The position numbers were made by a program, and so were the translations under genes. Positions 55,346 through 64,000 of a DNA stretch of 64,000 bases are shown in pieces. A model generated the notes under the pieces. That model worked only from the letters and a program-made list of their open reading frames with translations. It ran no database searches and had not been told where the DNA came from. Location: assembly GCA_965216225.1 (NCBI GenBank), contig CBDCFF010000025.1:1-64000 (forward strand), in the 5' to 3' direction. This DNA comes from 3107 sp965216225. Lineage in GTDB: Bacteria > Pseudomonadota > Alphaproteobacteria > Rhodobacterales > Rhodobacteraceae. Numbering within the stretch: position 1 is the stretch's first letter; each line of letters opens with the position of its first letter.

Positions 55346-58144
55346 TCAATGCGCCTCTGCCCAGTTGGCGCCCTGCCCCGCATCCACCAGCAATGGCACA
55401 TCGAATTTCACCGCAGGCATGGCCGCCCCCTGCATCACATCCCTTGCCACCGCGATCGTCTCTTCCGCCGCACTCTCGTCCACCTCGAACAGCAACTCGT
55501 CATGGACCTGCAAAAGCATCCTGGCCGGCAGACCGGCAATCGCCTCGGGCATCCGGATCATCGCCCGGCGGATCACATCCGCCGCTGTCCCCTGAATGGG
55601 CGCGTTGATCGCAGCCCGCCAGGCAAAGCCCCCATGAGGCCCCTTCGCATTGATCTGCGGCGTGTGGATTCGACGACCGAACAGCGTTTTGACATAACCG
55701 TTGTCCTTGGCGAACTGAACCGTCTGGTCCATATAGCGCCGGATGCCGGGGAAGCGTTCGAAATACCGGTCGATGAAGCCCTGCGCCTGCCCCCTTGGAA
55801 TACGCAGATTGCGGGCAAGGCCAAAACCCGAGATACCATAGATCACCCCGAAATTGATCGCCTTGGCCTGGCGGCGAATGTCCGGCGTCATCTCTTCCAG
55901 CGGCACGCCGAACATCTCCGAGGCGGTCATGGCGTGAATATCCAGGCCGTCGGCAAAGGCTTTCCGCAACGCCTCGATCCCCGCCACATGGGCGAGGATG
56001 CGCAACTCGATCTGGCTGTAGTCGAGGCTCAGGAGCACCTTGCCCGGCTCGGCCACGAATGCCTCGCGTATGCGCCGGCCCTCTTCGGTGCGCACCGGAA
56101 TGTTCTGAAGATTCGGGTCGGTGGAGGCAAGCCGCCCGGTATTGGCCCCGGCAATGGAATAGGACGTATGCACCCGCCCCGTATCCGGGTTGATGTGATC
56201 CTGCAACGCATCGGTGTAGGTCGATTTCAGCTTTTGAAGCTGCCGGTAATCCAGAACGCGGGCGGGAAAATCATGGCTGGCGGCCAGATCCTCCAGCACA
56301 TCGGCGGGGGTGGACCACTGACCGGTCCTGGTCTTGGCGCCGCCTTCCAGACCCATCTGATCGAACAGGATTCCCCCGACCTGCGCAGGCGACTGCACGT
56401 TGAAGCGCCGACCCGCCAGTTCGTGCAATTCCGCCTCCAGCCCGGCCATTTTCCGGGCAAAGGCGTTGGACATGCGGAACAGCGTATCGCGGTTGACCCT
56501 GATCCCGGCCATTTCCATCTTCGCCAGCACCGGCACCAGCGGGCGTTCCAGCGTTTCATAGACGGTCGTGACCTGCCTGCGATGCAGGTTCGGCTTCAGC
56601 TTCCTCCACAGGCGCAGCGTGATGTCCGCATCCTCCGCCGCATAGGCCACGGCGTCCTCCAGCTTTACCTTGTCGAAGGTGATCGCCGATTTGCCCGCGC
56701 CCAGAAGCGGTTTGATCGGGATCGGCGTGTGCTCCAGATACCGTTCGGAAAGCTGATTCATGCCGTGATTGTGCAGCCCGGCATTCTGGGCGTAGGAAAT
56801 CAGCATCGTGTCATCAATCGGGGCCACGTCGATGCCGTGACGCGCGAAAATCTTGGCGTCGTATTTCATGTTCTGCCCGATTTTCAGGACAGAGCCATCT
56901 TCCAGCACCGGCCTGAGCGCCGCCAGCACCTCGGCCATCGGCAGTTGCCCCTCGGCCGGTTCATCGGAGGCGAACAGATCGTCCCCCGCCCCGGCCAGAT
57001 GCGCCACGGGGATGTAACAGGCATGGCCCGGCTCCACACAAAGCGAAATCCCCACCAGCCCGGCGATCATTTCATCGAGGCCCGTGGTCTCCGTATCAAT
57101 CGCCACATGGCCGCGCCGGTAAATCGCCGCAATCCAGTCCTGCAACTGCTCTGCCGTGCTGACCTGCACATACCGGGCTTCCCCGAACGATGGTTCATCC
57201 GGCACCCCGGCGCCCCGGCCTGCGGCGGCCCCGGGCTCCGGGATCACCGGCACCTCCACCCCCAGCCGGTCCGCCACACGTCTGGTAAGCGTGCGGAACT
57301 CCATCAACACGAGGAACCCCAGCAAATCCCCGGCAACCGGGGCTTTCATTTCCAGATCATCAAGGTGGAAGTCCAGCTTCATGTTCTGATCCAGTTCCAC
57401 CAGCCGCCTGGAAATGCGAATAAGGTCCGCATTGTCGATCAGCGCCTGCCGCCGCTTGGGTTGCCTGATCTCTCCGGCTCGCGCCAGAAGCGTTTCCAGA
57501 TCGCCATATTCGTTGATCAGAAGCGCCGCCGTCCTGATCCCGATCCCCGGCGCCCCCGGCACATTATCGACCGAGTCCCCCGCCAGCGCCTGCACATCGA
57601 CCACGCGCTCCGGCCCGACCCCGAATTTCTCTTCGACCCCTTCGCGGTCGATCCGCCTGGATTTCATCGGGTCGATCATCTCGACCCCGCCGCCGACCAA
57701 CTGCATCAGATCCTTGTCGGACGAAATGATGGAGACCCTGCCCCCGGCCTCTCGCGCCTGCCGCGCCAGCGTCGCAATGATGTCATCGGCCTCGAAATTC
57801 TCGACCTCGATGCAGGCGATGTTGAAGGCGCGGGTCGCGTCGCGGGTCAGCGGAAATTGCGGCGCCAGATCTTCGGGCGCGGGCGGGCGGTTGGCCTTAT
57901 ATCTGTCGTAAATGTCGTTTCGGAACGACTTGCCCGAATGGTCGAACACCACCGCCACATGGGTAGGCGCATCGTCGCCCTTCGCATCCTCGACAAACCT
58001 GAAGAGCATGTTGCAAAAGCCGGACACCGCCCCGATCGGCAACCCGTCCGACTTTCGCGTCAGGGGCGGCAGGGCGTGATAGGCGCGAAAGATGAAGGCA
58101 GAGCCGTCAACCAGATGCAGATGGCAGCCTTTTCCGAAACTCAT
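55346..58144 (-). CDS. polA: DNA polymerase I
   Basis: A 932-residue three-domain enzyme. The 5'-3' exonuclease covers 1-290 (HLHLVDGSAFIFRAYHALPP), the 3'-5' exonuclease about 320-520 with HVAIDTETTGLDEM (DxE motif intact), and the polymerase about 560-932 with motif A LLSLDYSQIELRILAHVAG, motif B RRQAKAINFGVIYGISGFGL and motif C LLQVHDELLFEV. ATG 58144 is chosen from alignment to the usual N-terminus; the frame is open to 58387 across a leader with a CTGT repeat (about 58158-58182). Cytoplasmic repair and Okazaki processing. Confidence 0.97.
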   Translation of the reverse strand: MSFGKGCHLHLVDGSAFIFRAYHALPPLTRKSDGLPIGAVSGFCNMLFRFVEDAKGDDAPTHVAVVFDHSGKSFRNDIYDRYKANRPPAPEDLAPQFPLTRDATRAFNIACIEVENFEADDIIATLARQAREAGGRVSIISSDKDLMQLVGGGVEMIDPMKSRRIDREGVEEKFGVGPERVVDVQALAGDSVDNVPGAPGIGIRTAALLINEYGDLETLLARAGEIRQPKRRQALIDNADLIRISRRLVELDQNMKLDFHLDDLEMKAPVAGDLLGFLVLMEFRTLTRRVADRLGVEVPVIPEPGAAAGRGAGVPDEPSFGEARYVQVSTAEQLQDWIAAIYRRGHVAIDTETTGLDEMIAGLVGISLCVEPGHACYIPVAHLAGAGDDLFASDEPAEGQLPMAEVLAALRPVLEDGSVLKIGQNMKYDAKIFARHGIDVAPIDDTMLISYAQNAGLHNHGMNQLSERYLEHTPIPIKPLLGAGKSAITFDKVKLEDAVAYAAEDADITLRLWRKLKPNLHRRQVTTVYETLERPLVPVLAKMEMAGIRVNRDTLFRMSNAFARKMAGLEAELHELAGRRFNVQSPAQVGGILFDQMGLEGGAKTRTGQWSTPADVLEDLAASHDFPARVLDYRQLQKLKSTYTDALQDHINPDTGRVHTSYSIAGANTGRLASTDPNLQNIPVRTEEGRRIREAFVAEPGKVLLSLDYSQIELRILAHVAGIEALRKAFADGLDIHAMTASEMFGVPLEEMTPDIRRQAKAINFGVIYGISGFGLARNLRIPRGQAQGFIDRYFERFPGIRRYMDQTVQFAKDNGYVKTLFGRRIHTPQINAKGPHGGFAWRAAINAPIQGTAADVIRRAMIRMPEAIAGLPARMLLQVHDELLFEVDESAAEETIAVARDVMQGAAMPAVKFDVPLLVDAGQGANWAEAH

Positions 58145-58319
58145 GAACCCCGTGCCCCCGTCTGTCTGCCTGTCTGTCTGGCTCCGTAATGCCACGCGGG
58201 CGCGGGTTGCGCCAGAGCGGATGCAGACGCTGCCGACAGTTTCAGGCATCGGACGATCACGCCATGAACATCGGCCATTCATCATCACCCTTGTCCCGAA
58301 TGTCCCGAAAGCGCGGGAG

Positions 58320-58505
58320 TCAGGCATCCTGCCCTTTTGCATGATCCCTGTACACGATCTTCTTGTCGCAATAGGGGCACTCGACAAAACCGGTTTCCGC
58401 CGGGATTTGCAGCCAGACGCGCGGGTGGCCCAGGGCGCCTTCGCCGCCGTCGCAGGCGACGCGCATCCTGTTCACGATCTCGATCTCGGGGGCTTCGGTG
58501 GCCAT
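58320..58505 (-). CDS. Zinc-finger domain protein (zf-CHCC, NDUFS6-like)
   Basis: A 61-residue protein from ATG 58505 (MATEAPEIEIVNRMRVACDGGEG). Cys in RVACDGG, His in LGHPRVWL and CPYCDKKIVY give the C-H-C-C zinc site of the family that resembles mitochondrial complex I subunit NDUFS6. Upstream codons to 58610 are not homologous and are omitted. It lies 175 bp before polA on the same strand. Confidence 0.9.
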   Translation of the reverse strand: MATEAPEIEIVNRMRVACDGGEGALGHPRVWLQIPAETGFVECPYCDKKIVYRDHAKGQDA

Positions 58506-58600
58506 CTGTGCAGACCTCTTGTCCTTGGTCGGATATTCGCAGCAAGTCGGGGTGCATGATAGCAGCCCGGAGGGCGCGGGCAAGCGGGAAGGGCGGGCGG

Positions 58601-58801
58601 ATGGTCGCAAATGCGATTGAAACGGAGCGGCTGGTCAAAACCTGCGCCGCCAGCGGCAATCAGCCCCCGAAACAGGCGCTGAAAGGCGTCGATCCGACGA
58701 TCCCGGCCGGGGCGGTCCTGCAAGCGGTCGGGGCGGCGCGCCCTGGTATCCGCGACATCCGCACCGAAAACCCGATCCGGAAGAGGCGTTTCCTGCGCTG
58801 A
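58601..58801 (+). pseudogene. ABC-transporter ATPase N-terminal remnant
   Basis: From ATG 58601 the frame reads IETERLVKTCAASGNQPPKQ and then ALKGVDPTIPAGAVLQAVGA. The pattern xxLVKTFG...ALKGVDLTIPAGxxxGLLGPNGAGK of ABC ATPases is visible up to the Walker A region, which is lost. The frame ends at 58801. It has a ribosome-site-like GGGAGG upstream. Probably a decayed 5' end; no other ABC component lies near. Confidence 0.5.
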
Positions 58802-58872
58802 CCTCGGGCCGGGGGCAGCGGGCAGCGGTCAACCCGCGCCTGACGGCTTTGGCCCCAATCCTGCGGACCGGA

Positions 58873-59253
58873 TCAGCCCCGAGTCAGGATCGGCCCCAAT
58901 ACGCGCCCGGCCAGCAGATGCACATGCAGATGCGGCACCTCTTGCAGACCGGCCTCCCCGGCATTTGAAATCAGGCGATAGCCGCCCCCGCCGGTGCCGG
59001 GGTCCATGCCCAGTTCGGCGCAGACCGCGCCGATGATGCGGGTAAAATCGACGATCTCTTCGCCGGACGCTTCCTGGGCGAAATGGTCATAATTCACATA
59101 AGCCCCTTTCGGAATCACCACAATATGGTCCGGGGCCTGCGGGGCGATGTCGCGAAAGGCCAGGCTGTGCTCGGTCTCCATGACTGTCGCGTTCGGAATC
59201 TCTGCGCGCAGGATTCTGGCGAAGATATTCCGATGGTCATAGGCATAGGCCAT
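58873..59253 (-). CDS. HIT family protein (histidine triad)
   Basis: A 126-residue HIT-domain nucleotide hydrolase/transferase, HINT type. The histidine triad reads VPHLHVHLLAGR near the C-terminus; NIFARILRAEIPNATV and APQAPDHIVVIPK are family features. Starts 9 bp after the glycosyltransferase stop, so the two are cotranscribed. It likely hydrolyses AMP-linked compounds. Confidence 0.95.
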   Translation of the reverse strand: MAYAYDHRNIFARILRAEIPNATVMETEHSLAFRDIAPQAPDHIVVIPKGAYVNYDHFAQEASGEEIVDFTRIIGAVCAELGMDPGTGGGGYRLISNAGEAGLQEVPHLHVHLLAGRVLGPILTRG

Positions 59254-59262
59254 TCGATCCCC

Positions 59263-60840
59263 CTAATCGGCAAACAGATGTTCCAGAGAGGCAATTTCCC
59301 GCGCCCTGTCCTGAGGCATTTCCAGGAATTTCGCAAGCAGGATTGCATTCTCTCTTGCAGGCGCGGTTTCGCGCAAGCGGAAATAGCCGGAAAATCCTGC
59401 ATCGCGCAGACGGTCGGCCTCGAAAAGCACGTCATTGCGGATCGTCGGCAGCAGTCGGTCGATGGTTTCCTGCGGTGTCTGCTCTCCGGCCAGCCCGATC
59501 CGTCGGGCATGTCCCAGAAGGTATTCATCGCTGAACCGGCATTCCACCTCCAGCATCCGCGTCTTTGAGCGGTCGGAATAGAAATCCTGCGCAAGCTCAA
59601 GGTTCGCCGGGTCGAGACAGATCAGCAGCCTGTCGGTCCCGTAATAGTCGAACAGCATCCGCATCAGCGCCCGCCGGTGGCGCGCGCGCTTTGCCATTGT
59701 CTTCTGAATGCCGCCCAGATCGGGCAGCGGCGTGTTTTCCTCATCGAACACATATTCCAGCGCGACCAGATTCGCTGTCTGCCGGATATGCTCCACCAGC
59801 CGCTTGGCGACGTGCCATTTCTTGCATACGACGATCAGCAGTTCGCGTTCGCGGCCCAGGGACGTTTCGCTTTCCCAGAAGCGCGGGCCAAAGCGCCGCC
59901 CGACCCGCCCGCAACCGGTCAGAAATTCATGAAGGCTTCGCCCCTCATTGGAAATTTCCGACTTCCAGCCCTTGCTGGCGTAAAGCGCGCCAAGCCGTTT
60001 CTTCAACCCGGTCGCCTCCGGGCTGATCTTCCGGGCAAACAGGAAATCCTGGCTGAGCAACAGATCATAGTGATCATTGTAGAACGTCACCGGTATCCCG
60101 TAATCCGAAAACATCAGGAAAGTCGGCGTTCTGGCGCGAATCTCGTCGCCGGGGACCAGATGCCGGACCAGTGTTTGAAAGAATGTCTCGTCCGGAATCC
60201 ATGTGGTCCGGAAGAACCGCATGACATCAGGCCGTTGCCGCCGGAAATCCAGAACCGCCCCGATCGTGCTGCGGCGCAGGCACCACCACTGGCTGCCGAT
60301 CATGATCTGCAAATCCTCCGGCACCCGCCGCGTCAGGCCAAGTTTCCCTTGCAACGCCAAAGACCAGTAGAACCGTTTCTTCTGGGTGCGCTCGTTGAAG
60401 AAATGCCGATAGATCAGCCGCTCATCCTCAAGGCCGGTCCTGATCCAGTCGCTGGTGAAGAAATCAAGGCTCTCGATATAATCCGCATCATCGCGATCCA
60501 GAAAACGATGGGCGTATTCCGCCGGCTTGATCGCCATGCAATCACCCGACAGCATGTAGAAATGCGTGGCGCGCGGGAACGCCTCCACCGCCGCCTCCAC
60601 CGCGTTCAGCGACGCCTGCACCAGCGACCATTCCCCCCAGCCGCATCTGATCCGCCTGCGCGCAAGGGCCACATTCGGATTGTCTTTCAGGGCGTCCCGA
60701 ATCCGGCGGTAATGGTCGGGCCTGGAACGGGCGTCGAGATGGATCGCCATACAGTCGCCCACAGCCGTCAACTGCCGCGCCTGACGAATGATCGCGTCCG
60801 GATCCTTGTGACATAACAGGATGAAAGCAATCCTGGCCAT
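59263..60840 (-). CDS. Core-2/I-branching (GT14-like) glycosyltransferase with DUF5927/5928-type C-terminus
   Basis: A 525-residue protein starting MARIAFILLCHKDPDAIIRQ. The first 260 residues resemble beta-1,6-N-acetylglucosaminyltransferase (FYMLSGDCMAIKPAEYAHRFLD, WWCLRRSTIGAVLDF, FRTTWIPDETFFQTLV). The rest matches a domain of unknown function seen with such transferases in Rhodobacterales (ELLIVVCKKWHVAKRLVEHI, LLICLDPANLELAQDFYSD). It is divergent from a sulfotransferase gene with 145 bp between, so the two may build a sulfated surface glycan. Confidence 0.85.
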   Translation of the reverse strand: MARIAFILLCHKDPDAIIRQARQLTAVGDCMAIHLDARSRPDHYRRIRDALKDNPNVALARRRIRCGWGEWSLVQASLNAVEAAVEAFPRATHFYMLSGDCMAIKPAEYAHRFLDRDDADYIESLDFFTSDWIRTGLEDERLIYRHFFNERTQKKRFYWSLALQGKLGLTRRVPEDLQIMIGSQWWCLRRSTIGAVLDFRRQRPDVMRFFRTTWIPDETFFQTLVRHLVPGDEIRARTPTFLMFSDYGIPVTFYNDHYDLLLSQDFLFARKISPEATGLKKRLGALYASKGWKSEISNEGRSLHEFLTGCGRVGRRFGPRFWESETSLGRERELLIVVCKKWHVAKRLVEHIRQTANLVALEYVFDEENTPLPDLGGIQKTMAKRARHRRALMRMLFDYYGTDRLLICLDPANLELAQDFYSDRSKTRMLEVECRFSDEYLLGHARRIGLAGEQTPQETIDRLLPTIRNDVLFEADRLRDAGFSGYFRLRETAPARENAILLAKFLEMPQDRAREIASLEHLFAD

Positions 60841-60985
60841 GGGGCCGCCCGTGTTTCTGCCTGAACGATCTATCCCCCGATAGCGTGAACGGAGATTGAA
60901 CCGACACGCTTTCTTTGCTTTTTTTCGATCAGATACACCGGAACAACGCCCGGAAGGGTTTTCTGGTGATAGAGGTCGCGCGCAA

Positions 60986-61804
60986 ATGGGATTTCCCGGA
61001 ACCTGGATGACGGAAAGCGAGAGCATGGTCTACAGGGTCGTGCCGAAATGCGCCTGTTCCACCATCGGCCAGATCATGTATTTTTCCGATCATGGCGCCT
61101 TTTTCGACGGCGACATCCATGACGCCGGAACCGGGCTGCACAAATGGGCCCATGAAGGCAGCCAATCGAAAATCGCCGGCAATGTCAGGGAACACCGCTC
61201 TTGCGCCTTCACCTGTGTGCGCAATCCCTATGCGCGGATCCTCAGTTCCTTCTTCGACAAGATCTGCGGCATCCAGCGCAACGGCCGACGCTATCGCGGA
61301 AACCTCGTGCCCCTCGTCACGCAGAAATACGGCATCGAGGTTGGCGGCGAGGACGGCAAGCAGGATTTCGACCAGATCAGGAGCTTTCGGCGTTTCCTGC
61401 TTTTTGCCCGCGACACGATCCGCTGGCGCAAACCGATGGAGCCCGACATCCACTGGTCCGCCATGTCCGCCCACATCTCGACCTTCATCGTCAATGGCGG
61501 GCGCTATGACAGCATCTTCTGGACAGAGCGTTTCGACACCGGAATGCAGACGGTTCTGGACAAGGTGGAAACCCGTCACGCGATCGACCTGAAGGAAATT
61601 CCCCGCTTCAACGAATCCGAAGGTCACGGCCCGAAACGCGCCCACCCAGTAGAGGATTACTTCGACGATCTGTCAATGCACCTGGTCTATGAAATCTACA
61701 AACGCGATTTCGAGCTTTTCAAATACGATGCCGGAAACCCCGCCGGCAAGATGCCGACAGGCGAAATCGACCTTGACGAGGTCCATGTCAGGCTGGGGGA
61801 TTGA
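60986..61804 (+). CDS. Sulfotransferase family 2 protein
   Basis: A 272-residue PAPS-dependent sulfotransferase. The 5'-phosphosulfate loop is RVVPKCACSTIGQIMYF and the 3'-phosphate motif is FTCVRNPYARILSSFFDKI, as in carbohydrate sulfotransferases (PF03567). No signal peptide is evident. ATG 60986 follows AAAT-rich sequence; an in-frame extension to 60896 is not supported. Divergent from the glycosyltransferase, with which it probably cooperates on a sulfated glycan. Confidence 0.9.
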   Translation: MGFPGTWMTESESMVYRVVPKCACSTIGQIMYFSDHGAFFDGDIHDAGTGLHKWAHEGSQSKIAGNVREHRSCAFTCVRNPYARILSSFFDKICGIQRNGRRYRGNLVPLVTQKYGIEVGGEDGKQDFDQIRSFRRFLLFARDTIRWRKPMEPDIHWSAMSAHISTFIVNGGRYDSIFWTERFDTGMQTVLDKVETRHAIDLKEIPRFNESEGHGPKRAHPVEDYFDDLSMHLVYEIYKRDFELFKYDAGNPAGKMPTGEIDLDEVHVRLGD

Positions 61805-61874
61805 CCCGCACCCGCCATCCGGCAAGACAGGGATCATGCTGCGGCAGGGATGCCGACAACCCGGAATGTCGTGC

Positions 61875-62519
61875 TCACGGGGTCTTGTCCTCAAAGGGGC
61901 AGATGTCGCGGATCAGGCAGTTTGCGCACACGGGTTTGCGCGCCTTGCACACATAGCGGCCATGCAGGATCAACCAGTGGTGCGCGTGCCGCTGGAATTC
62001 GGCGGGGATATTGTCCTCGATCACACGCTCCACGGCCTCGACATCCTTTCCGGGCGCGATGCCGGTGCGGTTGCCGACCCGAAAGACATGTGTGTCCACC
62101 GCCTGCGTCGGCTGCTTCCACCACATGTTCAGAACCACATTCGCCGTCTTGCGCCCGACGCCGGGCAGTGATTGCAGGGCGGCGCGGGAAGACGGCACCT
62201 GCCCGCCATGATCCTCGACCAGAATACGGCTGAGCCTGATGACATTCTTCGCCTTCTGCCGGAAAAGCCCGATGGTCCTGATATGCCCTGTCAGCCCCTC
62301 CTCACCCAGTTCCAGCATCTTTCCGGGTGTGTCGGCGATCCTGAAAAGGTCACGGGTCGCCTGGTTCACCCCCGCATCCGTCGCCTGCGCCGACAGCGCC
62401 ACGGCAACCAGCAGAGTATACGCATTCACATGCTCCAGCTCTCCCTTCGGCTCTGGCTCGGCGGCGCGGAAACGGGAAAAGATTTCGCTGATCGTGTGAT
62501 AGTCGAGTTGTCTGGCCAT
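61875..62519 (-). CDS. nth: Endonuclease III
   Basis: A 214-residue DNA glycosylase/AP lyase for oxidised pyrimidines. The helix-hairpin-helix LPGVGRKTANVVLN holds the catalytic Lys, VDTHVFRVGNRTG the catalytic Asp, and CKARKPVCANCLIRDIC the Cys-x6-Cys-x2-Cys-x5-Cys 4Fe-4S loop. All residues are intact. Divergent from another DNA repair gene (AraC-MGMT, 113 bp apart). Confidence 0.97.
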   Translation of the reverse strand: MARQLDYHTISEIFSRFRAAEPEPKGELEHVNAYTLLVAVALSAQATDAGVNQATRDLFRIADTPGKMLELGEEGLTGHIRTIGLFRQKAKNVIRLSRILVEDHGGQVPSSRAALQSLPGVGRKTANVVLNMWWKQPTQAVDTHVFRVGNRTGIAPGKDVEAVERVIEDNIPAEFQRHAHHWLILHGRYVCKARKPVCANCLIRDICPFEDKTP

Positions 62520-62632
62520 TGATGATCCCTGCCCCGAGCAATGATTTGCAGTATTGTAGCAGTCCCGCCGGAAAGCGCAATTTCCGGGTCGCGATCCGTC
62601 TCCGGCGGCTTATGCTGGAGACGGAGGTGCCG

Positions 62633-63469
62633 ATGGATACCGCACACAGCTATCACTACAACCTGATTCGCCGCGCTCTGGATGAACTGGATGCAGGCGG
62701 TCCGCAGATGTCACTCGGCGATCTGGCAGAGCGGATGCACATGAGCCCCGCCCATTTCCAGCGCGTGTTCAGCCGCTGGGTCGGCGTTTCACCGAAGCGC
62801 TATCAACAGTATCTGACCCTGAACCACGCCAGAAGCCTTTTGCGCGACCGGATGACGGTGCTCGACACGGTGCACGAAACCGGCCTGTCGGGCGGCGGAC
62901 GCCTGCACGACCTCTTCACAAGGTGGGAGGCAATGAGCCCCGGCGCCTATGCCGCAAGGGGCGAGGGTCTGACCATCCGCTGGGGCTGGTTCGACAGTCC
63001 GTTCGGCGAGATGCTGGCCATGGGCACGGCAAGGGGTCTCTGCGGCGTCGCCTTTTCCTCCGAATGCGGGCGCGACCATGCGATGGCCGACATGACCTCT
63101 CGCTGGCCCGCCGCGACATTCGTCGAAGCGCCGCAATTCCTGTGGCCCTGGATCGACGGCGCGCTTGCGGGCGCCGAAACCCGGCTGGTTCTGATCGGCG
63201 CGCCACTTCAGATCAAGGTGTGGGAGGCGCTGTTGCGGATTCCCTCCGGCCATGTGACGACCTATTCGGAACTGGCCCGCGCGGTCGGCAATCCCCGCGC
63301 TGTCCGGGCGGTGGGCACGGCGGTCGGGCGCAACCCCGTCAGTTGGCTCATCCCCTGCCACCGCGCCCTGCGCAAATCCGGCGCTCTGGGCGGCTATCAC
63401 TGGGGGCTGCCCGTCAAACGCGCGCTTCTCGGCTGGGAAAGCGCACGCAACGACGCGCGGGCAGGATGA
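62633..63469 (+). CDS. AraC-type HTH / methylated-DNA-cysteine methyltransferase (Ada-like)
   Basis: A 278-residue two-domain protein. Residues 5-95 form an AraC helix-turn-helix (SLGDLAERMHMSPAHFQRVFSRWVGVSPKRY); residues 105-278 form an O6-alkylguanine methyltransferase with IKVWEALLRIPSGHVTTYSELA and active-site IPCHRAL. It lacks the N-terminal zinc methyl-phosphotriester domain of true Ada. ATG 62633 has GGAGACGGAGG upstream. It probably repairs alkylated guanine and regulates its own response. Divergent from nth. Confidence 0.94.
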   Translation: MDTAHSYHYNLIRRALDELDAGGPQMSLGDLAERMHMSPAHFQRVFSRWVGVSPKRYQQYLTLNHARSLLRDRMTVLDTVHETGLSGGGRLHDLFTRWEAMSPGAYAARGEGLTIRWGWFDSPFGEMLAMGTARGLCGVAFSSECGRDHAMADMTSRWPAATFVEAPQFLWPWIDGALAGAETRLVLIGAPLQIKVWEALLRIPSGHVTTYSELARAVGNPRAVRAVGTAVGRNPVSWLIPCHRALRKSGALGGYHWGLPVKRALLGWESARNDARAG

Positions 63470-63582
63470 ATCCGGCGAATTTCGGCCACAACGTCGCAAA
63501 ACACTCGTCTGATATTCGATAACAGGCGCGAATGCTTTAACTGTCAGGCTCACAAGACCATGAGCAACAAGGTGAGTTCAAA

Positions 63583-64000
63583 ATGATTCGAGCAAGATTT
63601 CCCCTGATGATGGCGGCGGCCGGCACGTTGGCGCTGTCGGCCTGCACGGACCCTTCCCGGCAGACGGATGAACGCAACCGCAGCCGCGAAGGGGCGCTGA
63701 TCGGCGGCGCCATCGGGGCCGTTCTTGGCGGCGTGAAAGAGGATGACCGACGCCTGAAGAATGCGGTGATCGGCGGTGTGATCGGCGCAGGCGTCGGGGC
63801 GCTGATCGGCGATCAACTGGACAGCCAGGCGGCGGAACTGCGCCGCGACATCGGGGATGAGCGCATCGGCATCGTGAACACCGGATCGGAACTGATCGTG
63901 ACCATGCCGCAGGACATCCTGTTCGAGGTGGACAGCACCCATCTCCGGCCCGACCTTCGGGACGATCTGCGCGTCGTGGCGGCAAACCTTCAGGATTACC
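63583..64000 (+). CDS. OmpA-family lipoprotein, cut by window end
   Basis: An open frame from ATG 63583 to the window edge, at least 139 residues. The N-terminus is a lipoprotein signal (MIRARFPLMMAAAGTLALSAC, lipobox LSAC). A glycine-zipper segment follows (GALIGGAIGAVLGG, VIGGVIGAGVGALIGDQ) and then the start of an OmpA-like peptidoglycan-binding domain (VTMPQDILFEVDSTHLRPDL). It resembles YiaD-type outer-membrane lipoproteins. The C-terminus with the NX2LSX2RAX2V-type motif is outside the window. Confidence 0.9.
   Translation, partial: MIRARFPLMMAAAGTLALSACTDPSRQTDERNRSREGALIGGAIGAVLGGVKEDDRRLKNAVIGGVIGAGVGALIGDQLDSQAAELRRDIGDERIGIVNTGSELIVTMPQDILFEVDSTHLRPDLRDDLRVVAANLQDY

Noticed and set aside
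55133..58189. 1018-codon plus-strand frame opposite polA
   Set aside because: Antisense shadow of polA; no motif and biased composition.

Overview
The window looks like a piece of a high-GC alphaproteobacterial genome, most likely Rhodobacterales (Roseobacter group). The reasons are the gene families present (DUF1523, DUF1285 next to a MoxR/DUF58/DUF4159 operon, a GT14-type glycosyltransferase beside a sulfotransferase, PuuD-type urate oxidation) and an alphaproteobacterial RpoH promoter (CTTG-N17-CATATCT) in front of an hsp20 gene. No rRNA, tRNA or CRISPR array was recognised.

Region 1 (1-17.4 kb) is a graveyard of insertion sequences nested like Russian dolls. IS21-A (749-7222) contains IS66-A (2239-6066), which contains IS256-A (4609-5995). 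Further right, an ISKra4-type transposase gene with a serine resolvase and a broken PRiA4-ORF3 passenger gene abuts an IS6-family remnant. That junction was hit by IS66-B (9632-16577). IS66-B carries its own PRiA4-ORF3 passenger gene, which is split by IS21-B (12055-16031), which is itself split by IS256-B (13901-15228). Nearly every element boundary can be fixed to the base from inverted repeats and target duplications. Collapsing the duplications restores the interrupted reading frames. Several transposases carry separate frameshifts or truncations. The island ends in a methyltransferase fragment against the 3' end of gcvP.

Region 2 (17.4-29 kb) is metabolic. It starts with the glycine cleavage operon gcvT-gcvH-gcvP, whose upstream region holds a 240-bp MITE-like element containing only the N-terminus of a TnpB (IS605 OrfB) gene. 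An AbrB-type membrane protein follows. Next is a purine-degradation cluster: puuD, a divergent LysR regulator, uraH, a puuE-uraD fusion, allA and an allE-like ureidoglycine aminohydrolase. It covers urate to glyoxylate plus urea except for allantoate amidohydrolase, which is not in the window.

Region 3 (29-46.4 kb) holds UDP-glucose dehydrogenase, an EF-G-like GTPase, transaldolase and ribulose-phosphate epimerase, deoC with a tandem aldehyde dehydrogenase, a DUF1523 protein, a P1 peptidase, a class-I amidotransferase, hsp20 (promoter and terminator visible), a secreted trypsin-like protease, and glcDEF (glycolate oxidase). glcD has a one-base frameshift in a six-C run. GlcDEF and the purine pathway both yield glyoxylate, and the glycine cleavage system would take it up after transamination.

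Region 4 (46.5-64 kb) holds a MoxR-DUF58-BatA/DUF4159-membrane protein operon with divergent DUF1285, a VOC protein with a WYL regulator, DNA polymerase I, a small zinc-finger protein, a HIT hydrolase, a GT14-like glycosyltransferase facing a sulfotransferase, endonuclease III, an AraC-HTH/methylguanine methyltransferase, and the start of an OmpA-type lipoprotein cut by the window end.
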